Shown here: positions 53,911 to 63,959 of the stretch, piece by piece
Numbering within the stretch: position 1 is the stretch's first letter
Layout of the letters: each line of letters begins with the position of its first letter
NCBI RefSeq assembly: GCF_012275515.1
Contig: NZ_JAAZQL010000004.1
Span: forward strand, 62,001-126,000
Source: Novosphingobium sp. SG707
GTDB taxonomy: Bacteria > Pseudomonadota > Alphaproteobacteria > Sphingomonadales > Sphingomonadaceae
Reading direction: 5' to 3'
Length of the DNA: 64,000 nt
Made by a program: the position numbers and the translations under genes
Notes under the pieces: model-generated
What the model was told of the DNA's origin: nothing
What the model saw: the letters and a program-made list of their open reading frames with translations, nothing else
Databases searched by the model: none

Positions 53911-56900
53911 ATGATCACAGCTGGCCTGCACCACCTCACCCGCTATCGCTACAGCAAACCGATCCGTTTGGGGCCGCAGGTGATCCGCCTCCGTCCCGCG
54001 CCGCACAGCCGGACGCTGGTGCCCAACTATTCGCTGAAGATCAGCCCGGAAAACCACTTTCTCAACTGGCAGCAGGACCCGCATGGCAATTGGCTGGCGC
54101 GGCTGGTTTTTCCCGATCCGGTCGATCATTTCAGCATAGAGGTCGATCTGCTGGCCGATATGGTGGTGATCAATCCCTTCGACTTCTTTGTCGAGGATTA
54201 TGCCGAGGAACGCCCCTTTGCCTATGATCCGGCGCTGAAAGAGGATCTGGCCGCCTATTTCGATGTCGAACCGCAGGGCGCCCTGTTCGAAAAGCTCTAT
54301 GAACGCTTTGCCGATGTGAAGCAGCGCACGGTCGATTTCCTCGTCGATGTGAACATGGCGGTCTATCAGGCGGTCAATTACGTGATCCGCATGGAGGCCG
54401 GGGTCCAGGAACCGGAGGAAACGCTGGAGATCGGTTCGGGATCGTGCCGCGATTCGGCGTGGTTGCTGGTCAATCTGCTGCGGCGGCTGGGTTTTGCCGC
54501 GCGCTTTGTCTCGGGCTATTCGATCCAGATGACGCCCGATGTGATCCCGGTCGACGGGCCGAAGGGCGTCTCGCAGGATGTCTGCGATCTGCATGCCTGG
54601 GCCGAGGCCTATGTGCCGGGCGCAGGATGGATCGCGATGGATGCCACCAGCGGCATGTTGGCGGGCGAAGGGCATATCCCGCTTTGCGCCACGCCGCATT
54701 ACCGATCCGCCGCGCCGATCAGCGGGCTGGCCGAACCGGCCGAAGTCGATTTCCATTTCGAGATGGGCGTCCACCGCATCCATGAAGCGGTGCGCATCAC
54801 CAAGCCCTTTACCGACGAACGCTGGGACGCGGTGCTGGCGCTGGGCGACAAGGTGGATGAGGACATTGCCGCGCAAGACATGCGCCTGACCATCGGGGGC
54901 GAGCCGACCTTTATCGCGGACGGCGATTTCGAGGCGCCCGAATGGAACAGCGACGCCGTCGGCCCCACCAAGGCCGCCTATGCCGACCGGCTGATCCGCC
55001 GCCTGCGTGACGAATTCGCGCCCGGATCGCTGCTGCATCACGGGCAAGGCAAATGGTATCCGGGGGAAAGCCTGCCGCGCTGGGGCTATTCGATCTATTG
55101 GCGCAAGGATGGCGTGCCGGTGTGGCGCGATGCGACGCTGATCGCGGGCGAGACCTTGCCGCGCGAAACGCTCCCGCCCGAGGTGACACCGCAAAGCGCG
55201 GAGCAGGTGATGCGCGGCATTGCCGCCACGCTGGGTGTGGATGAGGAATTTGTTCAGCCGGTCTATGAAGACGCGGTGGAATGGATCGTGCGCGAGGCGC
55301 AATTGCCCGACAATGTGACGCCCGATGATCCCGAACTGGAAAATCCGGAGGAACGCGCCCGCTTCATGCGCACGTTCCAGCGCGGCCTGAACAAGCCGGT
55401 CGGCTATGTCCTGCCGGTCCAGCGCTGGTGGCAGGCGGCGCATCAGCCGATCCGGCGCTGGCGGTCGGAAAAGTGGCGACTGCGGCGCGGGGCGCTGTAT
55501 GCTGTGCCGGGCGATGCCGCGCTGGGCTATCGCCTGCCGCTTTCCTCGCTGCCCCATGTGGCAGCCTCAGACTATCCTTTCATCAACCCGCAGGACACCG
55601 CCGCCCCGCTCGCGCCCTTGCCCGATTTCTATGGTCTGGCGGCCGAGCGCGAAGCTGCCGCCCGGACGCAGGGCGCGTTTCAGCGCGTATCGGATGCCCC
55701 CAGCAAGGCCAGCGGCAACACCTATGTCGAACAGGTCGCCATCGAAGGCGTGGTGCGCACCGCCATCACGGTCGAGGCGCGGCGCGATCACCTCTGCGTC
55801 TTTATCCCCCCGGTCGAAACGCTGGAGGACTACCTCGACCTCATCGCCACGGTCGAGCATGTGGCGCAGGAAAGCGGGCTGCCGGTGCGGATCGAGGGCT
55901 ATCCTCCGCCCGCCGATCCGCGCCTGATAGTGCTGAAGGTCACGCCTGACCCCGGCGTGATCGAGGTCAATATCCAGCCCTCGGCCTCTTGGCGCGAATC
56001 GGTGCACATCACCGAAACGCTCTATGATGTCGCGCGCGAGGTCGGGCTGACGGCGGACCGTTTTATGGTCGATGGCCGCGCGGTGGGCACCGGCGGGGGC
56101 AATCATATCGTGCTTGGCGGGCCACGCCTGCTCGACAGCCCGTTCATCCGCCGCCCCGATCTGCTGAAATCCTTCGTCACCTATTGGCAGCGGCACCCCT
56201 CGCTCTCCTATCTGTTTTCGGGCCTGTGCATCGGCCCAACCAGTCAGGCCCCCCGCATCGACGAGGCGCGCCATGACGGGCTGTACGAGCTGGAAATCGC
56301 GCTGGCGCAGGTGCCCGGCCCGGAGCAGCCGCAACCGCTGGCATGGGTGGTCGATCGCCTGTTCCGCAATCTGCTGGTCGATGTGACGGGCAACACCCAT
56401 CGCACCGAGATCTGCATCGACAAATTGTTCAGCCCCGATGGCCCCACGGGCCGCCTCGGTCTGGTCGAATTTCGCGGTTTCGAGATGCCGCCAGGCGCGA
56501 AAATGAGTCTTGCCCAGCAATTGCTGATCCGCGCGCTGGCCGCTTGGTTCTGGCGCGAGCCGCAGGGCGGGCCGCTGGTGCGCTGGGGCACGCAGTTGCA
56601 CGACCGCTTCATGCTGGGCCATTTCGTCTGGGCCGATTTCCTCGATGTGCTGTCGGATCTGCGTCGTGCGGGCTATGATTTCGATCCCGTGTGGTTCGAG
56701 GCCCAGCGCCAGTTCCGCTTCCCCATCCACGGCACGACCGAGGGCGGCGGGGTGCAACTGGAAATCGCCCATGCGCTGGAGCCGTGGAATGTACTGGGCG
56801 AGACGGGTGCGATCGGCGGAACCGTACGTTTTGTCGATTCCTCGACCGAGCGTTTGCAGGTGCGCGCGACGGGCCTTGTGGCCGGACGCCATATCATCAC

Positions 56901-57270
56901 CTGCAACGGCCGCCGCATTCCCATGAACCCCACCGGCACACCGGGCGAAGGCGTCGGCGGCGTGCGCTACAAGGCGTGGTGGCCGTCTAATTGCCTCCAT
57001 CCCATGCTGCCGCCCCATGCGCCGCTCACCTTCGACATCTATGACACATGGAACCATCGCAGCCTCGGCGGCGCGGTTTATGAGGTCGCGCATCCGGGCG
57101 GGCGCAATTACGATACAGTGCCGGTCAACGCATTCGAGGCCGAGGGGCGGCGCAAGGCGCGCTTCTTCGACATCGGCCATACGCCGGGGTTTCAGCCCGC
57201 ACCCGCGCAGGAGTGGCACGGCGAATTTCCGATGACGCTCGACCTGCGCCGCCCCGGCTGGCTGGGGTAA
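53911..57270 (+). CDS. Transglutaminase-like / DUF2126 large protein
   Basis: 1119 residues. Domains in order: a bacterial transglutaminase N-terminal region (1-100, [25 protein letters not shown]), a transglutaminase-like catalytic domain with Cys179 ([11 protein letters not shown]), His228 (DLHAWAEAY) and Asp244 (IAMDATSG), and a DUF2126 body from about residue 310 ([48 protein letters not shown], and [35 protein letters not shown]). The DUF2126 part resembles glutamine-synthetase-fold amidoligases. There is no signal peptide, so it should be cytoplasmic. First of three coupled genes; predicted to make or attach a peptide-like amide, substrate unknown. Confidence 0.92.
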   Translation: MITAGLHHLTRYRYSKPIRLGPQVIRLRPAPHSRTLVPNYSLKISPENHFLNWQQDPHGNWLARLVFPDPVDHFSIEVDLLADMVVINPFDFFVEDYAEERPFAYDPALKEDLAAYFDVEPQGALFEKLYERFADVKQRTVDFLVDVNMAVYQAVNYVIRMEAGVQEPEETLEIGSGSCRDSAWLLVNLLRRLGFAARFVSGYSIQMTPDVIPVDGPKGVSQDVCDLHAWAEAYVPGAGWIAMDATSGMLAGEGHIPLCATPHYRSAAPISGLAEPAEVDFHFEMGVHRIHEAVRITKPFTDERWDAVLALGDKVDEDIAAQDMRLTIGGEPTFIADGDFEAPEWNSDAVGPTKAAYADRLIRRLRDEFAPGSLLHHGQGKWYPGESLPRWGYSIYWRKDGVPVWRDATLIAGETLPRETLPPEVTPQSAEQVMRGIAATLGVDEEFVQPVYEDAVEWIVREAQLPDNVTPDDPELENPEERARFMRTFQRGLNKPVGYVLPVQRWWQAAHQPIRRWRSEKWRLRRGALYAVPGDAALGYRLPLSSLPHVAASDYPFINPQDTAAPLAPLPDFYGLAAEREAAARTQGAFQRVSDAPSKASGNTYVEQVAIEGVVRTAITVEARRDHLCVFIPPVETLEDYLDLIATVEHVAQESGLPVRIEGYPPPADPRLIVLKVTPDPGVIEVNIQPSASWRESVHITETLYDVAREVGLTADRFMVDGRAVGTGGGNHIVLGGPRLLDSPFIRRPDLLKSFVTYWQRHPSLSYLFSGLCIGPTSQAPRIDEARHDGLYELEIALAQVPGPEQPQPLAWVVDRLFRNLLVDVTGNTHRTEICIDKLFSPDGPTGRLGLVEFRGFEMPPGAKMSLAQQLLIRALAAWFWREPQGGPLVRWGTQLHDRFMLGHFVWADFLDVLSDLRRAGYDFDPVWFEAQRQFRFPIHGTTEGGGVQLEIAHALEPWNVLGETGAIGGTVRFVDSSTERLQVRATGLVAGRHIITCNGRRIPMNPTGTPGEGVGGVRYKAWWPSNCLHPMLPPHAPLTFDIYDTWNHRSLGGAVYEVAHPGGRNYDTVPVNAFEAEGRRKARFFDIGHTPGFQPAPAQEWHGEFPMTLDLRRPGWLG

Positions 57271-57271
57271 C

Positions 57272-59755
57272 TTGGCCACCCGTGCGCCCCGCAAGGCCCA
57301 GCCGGTGGACTGGCTGAAGGACTATCCGGTCGACGTGGATGCGGGCGACCTGTTTCGCCATGCCCCGCCCGAGGTCGCCGCCAAATGGCGGATGATGGCG
57401 GACGGGCTCCATACGCTGGCGCAGGATTCGGGCCTGTCGGCGCAGGAATTGCTGGCGCGCCAAATCGCCGACATGGGCATGAGTTTCCGCATGACCGGCG
57501 ATGCGGAGGAGCGCAGCTGGCCCCTGACGCCGATGCCGCTGATTGTCGGCGCGCAGGAATGGGCCAAGGTCGAGGCAGGGCTGATCCAGCGTGCGCGCCT
57601 GCTCGAAGCTGTGGTGGGCGATATTTACGGCCCGCAGGATCTGGTGCGTGAAGGACATATCCCCGCCGCCGTGGTTGCGGGCAGCCGCTATTTCGCCCGC
57701 GCGATGGGCGGGGTTCTGCCGCGCCGGGGCCATTATATCCATGTTTATGCGGTCGATCTGGCGCGCGGGCCGCACGGGCAATGGCGCGTGCTGGGCGATC
57801 GGCTGCGGCTGGCCAATGGTGTGGGCTATGCGCTGGAAAACCGGCTGGCGCTTTCGCGCGGGACGGGGTCGCTGCTCTCGGACATTCACGCGCGGCGGCT
57901 GGCGGGCTTCTTTGGGCAATTGCGTCAGGGGCTCTCGGCCGATTGCCCCCGCGAATCGCCGCGGATCGCGCTGCTGACGCCGGGGCGGTTCAACCAGTCC
58001 TATCCAGAACAGGCCCATCTGGCGCGCTATCTGGGCTTTCCTCTGGTCGAGGGGCGCGATCTGACCGTCATCGACGGCAAACTCTATGTTCGCACCATCG
58101 GCGGGCCAAAGCGGGTCGATGCGCTGTGGCGCTGGATCGACACCAATTCGCTCGATCCGCTCAATTTCGATGCGCGCTCGACGATTGGCGTGCCCGATCT
58201 GGCTGATTGCTGGACCGGCGGACAAGTGGCCATGGCCAACTGGCCCGGCGTCGAGGTGGTCGAGGCGCCCGCCTTTGCCGCCTTCCTGCCGCGCCTGTTC
58301 CAAACCCTGCTGGGCGAGGACCCGCTGCTGCCCAATGTCGCCACATGGTGGTGCGGGGGCGAGGCCGAGGCGGATCTGGTGCGCGGGCGGCTGGATGAAT
58401 TGATGGTGGCTCCCGCCTTTGGCCAGAGGGTCGAGGGGCTGGCCGCAGTGCAGCCCGCCCACGGCGCGCAATTGACGCTCGAGGCGCGCGAGGCCCTGCT
58501 GGCCGCTATGGCACGCCGCCCGATGGATTATTGCGCGCAGGAAATCATCAACCTGTCCACCACGCCCGCGCTGATCGACGACCGGTTCGAGCCGCGCCCC
58601 TTCACACTGCGCGCCTTTGTCGCGCGCGGGGCCGATGGCGAATGGGTGGTGATGCCGGGGGGCTTTGCCCGCCTGTCCTCCTCGGGCAAGATCGCCTCGA
58701 CGCTGATGGGCGAAGGCGATCTGTCGGCCGATGTCTGCGTGGTGGACGAGGCCGATGAGGAGCGTTTCAGCCGCGTCACGCTGACCGGCGCGCCTGCGAT
58801 CCGGCGCGATGGCGGCGTCTTGGCGGCGCAGGCGGCCGACAATCTGTTCTGGTTCGGCCGCTATGGCGAGCGCGCGGAAATGACGGTGCGCGTGGTCCGC
58901 TCGATTCTGGGCGGAGGTATCGAAGTGGACGCGGGCGCCAGCGGCCATCCCGAGGTGCGCACAAGGCTGGTGGATCTGCTGGCCAATTGGGGGGCGCTGT
59001 CCGCCGATCACAACGCGCTTTCGCCCGCCGAGGCCTGCCGCGCGGCGCTGGTTGAGAATGTCCTGCCGGGCGGGGTGGCGGCGCTGCTCAACACCCAGCG
59101 CAATGTGGGCCAATCGCTGCGCGACCGTTTCGCGCCTGATTTCTGGCGGATCGCCAGTCGGCCTTTGCCGCTGCTCGATTCGCATCGGCCCGGCGTTCTG
59201 CTGCGCGTGGCGCGTGAACTGGTCGAGCGTTTCGCCGCGCTTTCCGGCCTTGGCGCGGAGGATATGGTGCGCGGGCCCGCATGGCGTTTTCTCGACATGG
59301 GGCGTCGCATCGAGCGCGCCCTTTCGCTGTGCCGCATCGCGCGTCAATTGGAGGGCGCGGGTGAGGAGAGCGACCGGCTCAACACTCTGCTCGACATTTT
59401 CGACAGCCAGATCACCTATCGCTCGCGCTATCTTTCGGCGCCGCTGCGCGATCCGGTCTATGACCTCCTGCTGCTCGACCCCGACAATCCGCGCAGCCTT
59501 GTCCATCAGGTGCAGGCCATTGAGCGCCATATCGTCGCCCTGCCCTCGCTGCGCGAGGATGCCTTGCCCGAAGCACCGCTGCGCGAGGTGCGCGCGGTGC
59601 TGGCCCCTCTCATCAGCCTGACGGTCGATCAATTCGACGGGCCGCGCATGGCCGAGATCGAAATGCGGCTTCAGGCGCTCTCGGATTCGATTTCCGCGCG
59701 CTACTTCCTGCAATTCGATGCGGCGGTCGCGGGCCGCACGCCGCTGCAAGGCTGA
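57272..59755 (+). CDS. Circularly permuted ATP-grasp (COG2308) fused to an alpha-E (COG2307/DUF403) domain
   Basis: 827 residues. About residues 1-480 are a circularly permuted ATP-grasp type 2 ligase: GDIYGPQDLVREGHIPAAVVAGSRYFARAM, HVYAVDLARGPHGQWRVLGDRLRLANGVGYALENR, GRFNQSYPEQAHLARYLGFPLVEGRDLTV, then GGQVAMANWPG and YCAQEIINLSTTPAL. About 515-820 is the helical alpha-E domain (ADNLFWFGRYGERAEMTVRVVRSI, FLDMGRRIERALSLCRIARQL, YRSRYLSAPLRDPVYDLLLLDPDNPRSLVHQV). The two are separate genes in many bacteria; here they are one. The start is TTG, one base after the upstream stop, with GGGG nearby. Confidence 0.9.
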   Translation: MATRAPRKAQPVDWLKDYPVDVDAGDLFRHAPPEVAAKWRMMADGLHTLAQDSGLSAQELLARQIADMGMSFRMTGDAEERSWPLTPMPLIVGAQEWAKVEAGLIQRARLLEAVVGDIYGPQDLVREGHIPAAVVAGSRYFARAMGGVLPRRGHYIHVYAVDLARGPHGQWRVLGDRLRLANGVGYALENRLALSRGTGSLLSDIHARRLAGFFGQLRQGLSADCPRESPRIALLTPGRFNQSYPEQAHLARYLGFPLVEGRDLTVIDGKLYVRTIGGPKRVDALWRWIDTNSLDPLNFDARSTIGVPDLADCWTGGQVAMANWPGVEVVEAPAFAAFLPRLFQTLLGEDPLLPNVATWWCGGEAEADLVRGRLDELMVAPAFGQRVEGLAAVQPAHGAQLTLEAREALLAAMARRPMDYCAQEIINLSTTPALIDDRFEPRPFTLRAFVARGADGEWVVMPGGFARLSSSGKIASTLMGEGDLSADVCVVDEADEERFSRVTLTGAPAIRRDGGVLAAQAADNLFWFGRYGERAEMTVRVVRSILGGGIEVDAGASGHPEVRTRLVDLLANWGALSADHNALSPAEACRAALVENVLPGGVAALLNTQRNVGQSLRDRFAPDFWRIASRPLPLLDSHRPGVLLRVARELVERFAALSGLGAEDMVRGPAWRFLDMGRRIERALSLCRIARQLEGAGEESDRLNTLLDIFDSQITYRSRYLSAPLRDPVYDLLLLDPDNPRSLVHQVQAIERHIVALPSLREDALPEAPLREVRAVLAPLISLTVDQFDGPRMAEIEMRLQALSDSISARYFLQFDAAVAGRTPLQG

Positions 59756-59762
59756 CCCTTTC

Positions 59763-60647
59763 ATGCGCTATCGCATCCATCATACCACCAGCCTGCGCTA
59801 TGACGGCGTGGTGCGTCTGGCGCGGCTCAACCTGCGGTTGAAACCGGCGCTCTGGCCGGGGCAGCGGGTAGAAAATTTCGCGCTGAAACTCGACCCGCCC
59901 CCCGCCGAGATCGAGGCCGGGGATGGCCCGTGGATTGTCCACCGCCACCGCGTGATCCTGCGCGAAGCGCTTTCAGAGCTGAGCATCGAAAGCCGTTTCG
60001 ATATTGAGGTGAGTGAACCGGCCCTCTCGCCCGATGACGCAGGCGCCCCCGATATTGGCAGTATCCGCGCCGCTGCGCTGACGCTGCCCGATCTGTCGCC
60101 GATGGGCCCGGCCTCTTACCTCTTCGCCTCACCCATGGCCCCGCCATCGACCGCGATTGCCGAGTGGGCCGCCCCCTTTTTGGCCGCCGATCAAAGCGTG
60201 CTGGCCGCAGGTCACGCATTGATGAAGGCCATCCATGAGAGCTTTGCCTATGACGGCACGGCAACCAGCGTGACCACCACCGCTCAGGACGCCTTTGAAC
60301 AAAAGCGCGGCGTGTGTCAGGATTTCGCCCATGTGATGATCGTGGCTGCGCGGGCGCATGGCATTCCGGCGGCCTATGTCAGCGGCTATCTGCGCACGCT
60401 GCCCCCGCCGGGCCAGCCGCGTCTGGTGGGGGCCGATGCGATGCATGCCTGGGCCGCGCTGTGGTGTGGTCAGGCCATCGGCTGGGTCGGTTTTGATCCC
60501 ACCAATGACGTGCTGGCCGGGACCGACCATATCTTTGTCGCGATGGGGCGCGATTATGCCGATATTGCCCCGATCGACGGCGTGTTTCTGGGCGGCGCGG
60601 GGCAAAACCTGTCCGTGTCCGTCGATGTCGAACCGGTGGAAGACTGA
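59763..60647 (+). CDS. Transglutaminase-like cysteine protein (second)
   Basis: 294 residues. The bacterial transglutaminase N-terminal domain (YRIHHTTSLRYDGVVRLARLNLRLKPA) precedes the catalytic domain with Cys185 (KRGVCQDFAHVM), His228 (DAMHAWAALW) and Asp245 (VGFDPTND). The triad is complete. Such proteins may act as peptidases or amide transferases. It begins seven bases after the ATP-grasp/alpha-E stop and completes the cassette. An upstream in-frame ATG lies inside the previous gene at 59718. Confidence 0.92.
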   Translation: MRYRIHHTTSLRYDGVVRLARLNLRLKPALWPGQRVENFALKLDPPPAEIEAGDGPWIVHRHRVILREALSELSIESRFDIEVSEPALSPDDAGAPDIGSIRAAALTLPDLSPMGPASYLFASPMAPPSTAIAEWAAPFLAADQSVLAAGHALMKAIHESFAYDGTATSVTTTAQDAFEQKRGVCQDFAHVMIVAARAHGIPAAYVSGYLRTLPPPGQPRLVGADAMHAWAALWCGQAIGWVGFDPTNDVLAGTDHIFVAMGRDYADIAPIDGVFLGGAGQNLSVSVDVEPVED

Positions 60648-60680
60648 TGCGCGCGGCTTGACTTGCATGATGCCGGGTCC

Positions 60681-62309
60681 ATGCATAGCGCGATGGAGAG
60701 CATTCCCCGACGCGATCTGCTGACCGGCCTTGGCCTTGCCGGATTGCTCCTGCCCGAGGCGGTGGCCTATGCCGGGATGGCGGGGCTGGCGCCGGGACGG
60801 GCGATTGTGGCGGCGGTGGCGGGCGCGCTGGCCTATGCGGTGGTCGGGCGCAGCCGATATGCGGTGATTGCGCCCACATCTTCGTCGGCGGCCATTCTGG
60901 GCGCGGCGCTGATCGGGCTTTCGGCCGAGGGCTTGGGCGATAAGGGCGCAGCGGCCACAGCGCTTGTGGTAATGACAGGGCTGATCTTTGCCGCGCTGGG
61001 TGCGTTCCGGCTGGGCAGTTTGGCCGGTTTCATCTCGCGGCCTGTGCTGCGCGGCTTTGCGATGGGATTGGCGGTCACGATCATGGCGCGCCAATTGCCG
61101 CATCTGTTGGGGATCAGCGTGCCGGGTGCGCCGATGTGGCGGCTGCTGGGCGAAATCGCCATGGCGCTGCCCCGCACCAACTGGCCCAGTCTGCTGCTGG
61201 GGCTAGGGGCGCTGGCGGCGCTGCTGGCGCTGCGGCGAGCGCCGCGTTGGCCCGGATCGTTGATGGTGATCGGCGGCGGGCTGCTGCTGGGCTGGTGGCT
61301 GGACCCGGCGGCATGGGGCGTGGCGCTGGTGGGTCAGGTGGCGCTGACATGGCCCGATTTCGCGCTGCCGCCCTTGGCGCTGCTGCCGCGTCTGGCCCAG
61401 ATCGCCGCGCCGGTCGCGCTCATTCTGTTTGCCGAAAGCTGGGGGACGATGCGCAGTCTGGCCTTGCAGAATGGCGACCGGGTCGATGCCAACCGCGAGC
61501 TGAGCGCGCTGGGTCTGGCCAATCTGGCCGCAGGGCTGGCGCAGGGCATGCCGGTGGGCGCGGGCTTTTCGGCGGCCAATGCCAATGCCTCGGCGGGCGC
61601 GCAGAGCCGATGGGCCGCGATTGTGGCGGCATTGGCGCTGCTGGGCCTCGCGCTGTTCGCCGCGCCCGCCATCGGGCGCATTCCCGAGCCGATCCTTGCC
61701 GCCGTGGTGATCGCCGCGCTGACCCATGCACTCCATCCCGCTCCGATCCGGCGCCTGTTTCAGATTCGGCGCGATGGCTGGGTGGCGGTGGCCGCCGCGG
61801 TCGGCGTGCTGGCGCTGGGGGTACTTAACGGGATGCTGGCGGCGATTGCGCTGTCCATCGCCATGCTGCTTTATGATCTGGCCCATCCCTCGATCAGCAC
61901 GCTCGGCCAGGTGGGCGATAGCCATGATTACGTGGATATTGCCCGCCATGACGATGCCCGCGTGCCTGCCAATATCGCGCTGTTTCGCCCCAATGCGCCG
62001 CTGTTTTTCGCCAATGCGGAAAGTGTGCTGAACCTGATTGCGGCGCGGGCGGCGGCATCGGGCGCGCCCGTGGTGGTGCTTAGCCTTGAGGAATCGAACG
62101 ATCTGGACGCGACCGCCATCGACGCGCTGGGCGAATTCGTGCTCGACCGGGCGCAGCATGGGCAGCGCGTGCTGCTGGCCCGCGCGCATGACCGGGTGCG
62201 CGATGTGCTGGTGGTGGCGGGCATGGCGCAACTGGCGCAGGATTCGACATTTTCGGTGGCCGACGCCGTGGCGCGGGCGGGGGCATCATGGCGGGATAGC
62301 GCCATCTGA
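60681..62309 (+). CDS. SulP family anion transporter with STAS domain
   Basis: 542 residues. The N-terminal helices carry the SulP mark LLLPEAVAYAGMAGLAPGRAIVAAVAGALAYAVVGRSRYAVIAPTSSSAAILGAAL, then GFISRPVLRGFAMGLAVTI and AAGLAQGMPVGAGFSAANANASAGAQSRWA. A cytoplasmic STAS domain ends the protein (FRPNAPLFFANAESVLNLI, VVVLSLEESNDLDATAIDAL). It may move sulfate, bicarbonate or a dicarboxylate. The start is one of ATG 60681, ATG 60693 or TTG 60663. It follows the transglutaminase gene at 33 bases. Confidence 0.92.
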   Translation: MHSAMESIPRRDLLTGLGLAGLLLPEAVAYAGMAGLAPGRAIVAAVAGALAYAVVGRSRYAVIAPTSSSAAILGAALIGLSAEGLGDKGAAATALVVMTGLIFAALGAFRLGSLAGFISRPVLRGFAMGLAVTIMARQLPHLLGISVPGAPMWRLLGEIAMALPRTNWPSLLLGLGALAALLALRRAPRWPGSLMVIGGGLLLGWWLDPAAWGVALVGQVALTWPDFALPPLALLPRLAQIAAPVALILFAESWGTMRSLALQNGDRVDANRELSALGLANLAAGLAQGMPVGAGFSAANANASAGAQSRWAAIVAALALLGLALFAAPAIGRIPEPILAAVVIAALTHALHPAPIRRLFQIRRDGWVAVAAAVGVLALGVLNGMLAAIALSIAMLLYDLAHPSISTLGQVGDSHDYVDIARHDDARVPANIALFRPNAPLFFANAESVLNLIAARAAASGAPVVVLSLEESNDLDATAIDALGEFVLDRAQHGQRVLLARAHDRVRDVLVVAGMAQLAQDSTFSVADAVARAGASWRDSAI

Positions 62310-62329
62310 GGGAAAGGAGAGCTGCGTTT

Positions 62330-62947
62330 ATGGCCATGAACCACCCGGTCCAGCCGGTCCTCAATCCGGTCCGACTGCGCGATCTGCGCCCGACGCAAAT
62401 GACGGTGGGAATGGCCGAAGTGCGCGACAAGCAGCAGCATTGGCGTCAACAGAAAGAGGCCGGACAATGGCTGGGCCAGCATCTGATCCCGGTTGTGCAT
62501 GGTCCGGGCGACACATGGTGGGTGATCGACCATCACCATCTGGCCCGCGCGCTTTATGAGGAAGGCGTCGAGGAAGTGCTGGTTTCGGTCGAGGCGCGGC
62601 TGGGCAAGCTGAGCAAGAAGCGGTTCTTTTCAGTGATGGACTATAACAACTGGCTCCATCCCTATGATGACAATGGCAAAAGGCATGACTGGTCAGATCT
62701 GCCGCGCCATGTGGGCAAACTGGCCGATGATCCGTTCCGATCGCTGGCAGGCGCGGTCCGGCGCGGGGGCGGCTATGCCAAGACATCGACGCCCTATGCG
62801 GAGTTTTTATGGGCCGATTTCTTTCGCGACCATATAAAACGCGCAAAACTCGAAGAAAATTTCGCTGCTGCGCTGGCCAAGGCGCTGAAATTGGCCAATA
62901 GTCCCAACGCGGCCTATCTACCAGGCTTTGCCGGTCCGGAAGGATGA
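62330..62947 (+). CDS. ParB-like (ParBc_2 type) protein
   Basis: 205 residues. The family pattern is complete: LRPTQMTVGMAEVRDKQQHW, HLIPVVHGPGDTWWVIDHHHLARALYEEGVEEVLVSVEARL, FFSVMDYNNWLHPYD, LPRHVGKLADDPFRSLAGAVRRGGGYAKTSTPYAEFLWADFFR. This is the stand-alone ParB-like nuclease-fold family (PF08857), not the chromosome-partition ParB; there is no HTH. Its role is unknown; the DHHHLARA motif could bind nucleotide. A GGAAAGGAG ribosome site lies upstream. It is 20 bases from the SulP stop. Confidence 0.85.
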   Translation: MAMNHPVQPVLNPVRLRDLRPTQMTVGMAEVRDKQQHWRQQKEAGQWLGQHLIPVVHGPGDTWWVIDHHHLARALYEEGVEEVLVSVEARLGKLSKKRFFSVMDYNNWLHPYDDNGKRHDWSDLPRHVGKLADDPFRSLAGAVRRGGGYAKTSTPYAEFLWADFFRDHIKRAKLEENFAAALAKALKLANSPNAAYLPGFAGPEG

Positions 62948-62954
62948 TGACACG

Positions 62955-63932
62955 ATGAAAGCTCTGCAAGCCTATTTCGCCCAGACCGGCGGGCCTGAAG
63001 TGATCCGCTGGCACGAAGTCGATCTGCACGAGCCGGGCCCCGGCGAAATCCGCGTGGTGCATGAGGCGGTGGGGCTGAATTTCATCGACACCTATTATCG
63101 CTCGGGCCTCTACCCCTGCCCGCTGCCCTCCGGATTGGGCAGCGAAGCGGCAGGCGTGGTCGAGGCGGTGGGGCCGGATGTGGCGGCCTTCAAGCCCGGC
63201 GACCGCGTGGCCACCTTTGGCCCGGCGCTGGGCGCCTATGCCACGGCGCGGATAGTGCCCGCCTCGGGATGGTTCCGCATCCCCGATGGCATCAGCGCAC
63301 AAACGGCGGCGGCGGCCATGCTCAAGGGCTGTACGGCCGAATTTCTGGTCGAGCGCGCGGTGGCATTGAAGGCAGGCGAATGGGCGCTGGTCCATGCGGC
63401 GGCGGGCGGCGTGGGGCAGATCCTCGTGCAATGGCTCCATGCGCTGGGCGTGCGGGTGATTGGAGTGGTCGGGTCAGAAAGCAAGGCGGCCATGGCCAGC
63501 GAGGCCGGGGCCGAAACCGTCCTCCTGTCCGGCTCGCCCGATGTGGCGGCGCAAGTGCGCGAGATCACCGGCGGCATCGGCGTTGCGGCCAGTTTCGACG
63601 GCGTGGGCGCGGCGTCTTGGCCGGTGTCGCTGGCCTCGGTCCGGCCGCGCGGCACCATCCTGTCCTTCGGCAATGCCAGCGGGCCGGTGACAGGGGTGGC
63701 GCTGGGCGCCTTGGCCTCGGCGGGCTCGCTCTATGTCACGCGGCCTCGGCTGTGGGACTATTACGCCACCCCGGCGGAGAGCGCAGCGGGCGTGGCGCGC
63801 CTGTTCGAAATGCTGGAGAGCGGCGCGGTCAAAATGCCGGTGGGGCAAAGCTTTGCCCTGACCGATGCCGCCGATGCCCATCGCGCGTTGGAGGGGCGCC
63901 AGACGGTAGGGGCGAGTGTTTTGGTGCCTTGA
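62955..63932 (+). CDS. Quinone oxidoreductase (zeta-crystallin-like MDR)
   Basis: 325 residues. The medium-chain reductase pattern is NFIDTYYRSGLYPCPLPSGLGSEAAGVVEAVG, GDRVATFGPALGAYAT, MLKGCTAEFLVERA, and the NADPH-binding VHAAAGGVGQILVQW. The QOR-type LTDAADAHRALEGRQTVGASVLVP closes it. No zinc-binding Cys pattern, as expected for this subgroup. It probably reduces quinones with NADPH. Starts seven bases after the ParB-like stop, with GGAAGGA upstream. Confidence 0.93.
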   Translation: MKALQAYFAQTGGPEVIRWHEVDLHEPGPGEIRVVHEAVGLNFIDTYYRSGLYPCPLPSGLGSEAAGVVEAVGPDVAAFKPGDRVATFGPALGAYATARIVPASGWFRIPDGISAQTAAAAMLKGCTAEFLVERAVALKAGEWALVHAAAGGVGQILVQWLHALGVRVIGVVGSESKAAMASEAGAETVLLSGSPDVAAQVREITGGIGVAASFDGVGAASWPVSLASVRPRGTILSFGNASGPVTGVALGALASAGSLYVTRPRLWDYYATPAESAAGVARLFEMLESGAVKMPVGQSFALTDAADAHRALEGRQTVGASVLVP

Positions 63933-63959
63933 TGGGGCTTGATGGGGGGGCAGCAAGAG

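Noticed and set aside
53911..60647. Reading the transglutaminase cassette as a defence system
   Set aside because: No nuclease, toxin or sensor domain and no mobile-element context; the ligase and transferase domains point to peptide or amide chemistry.
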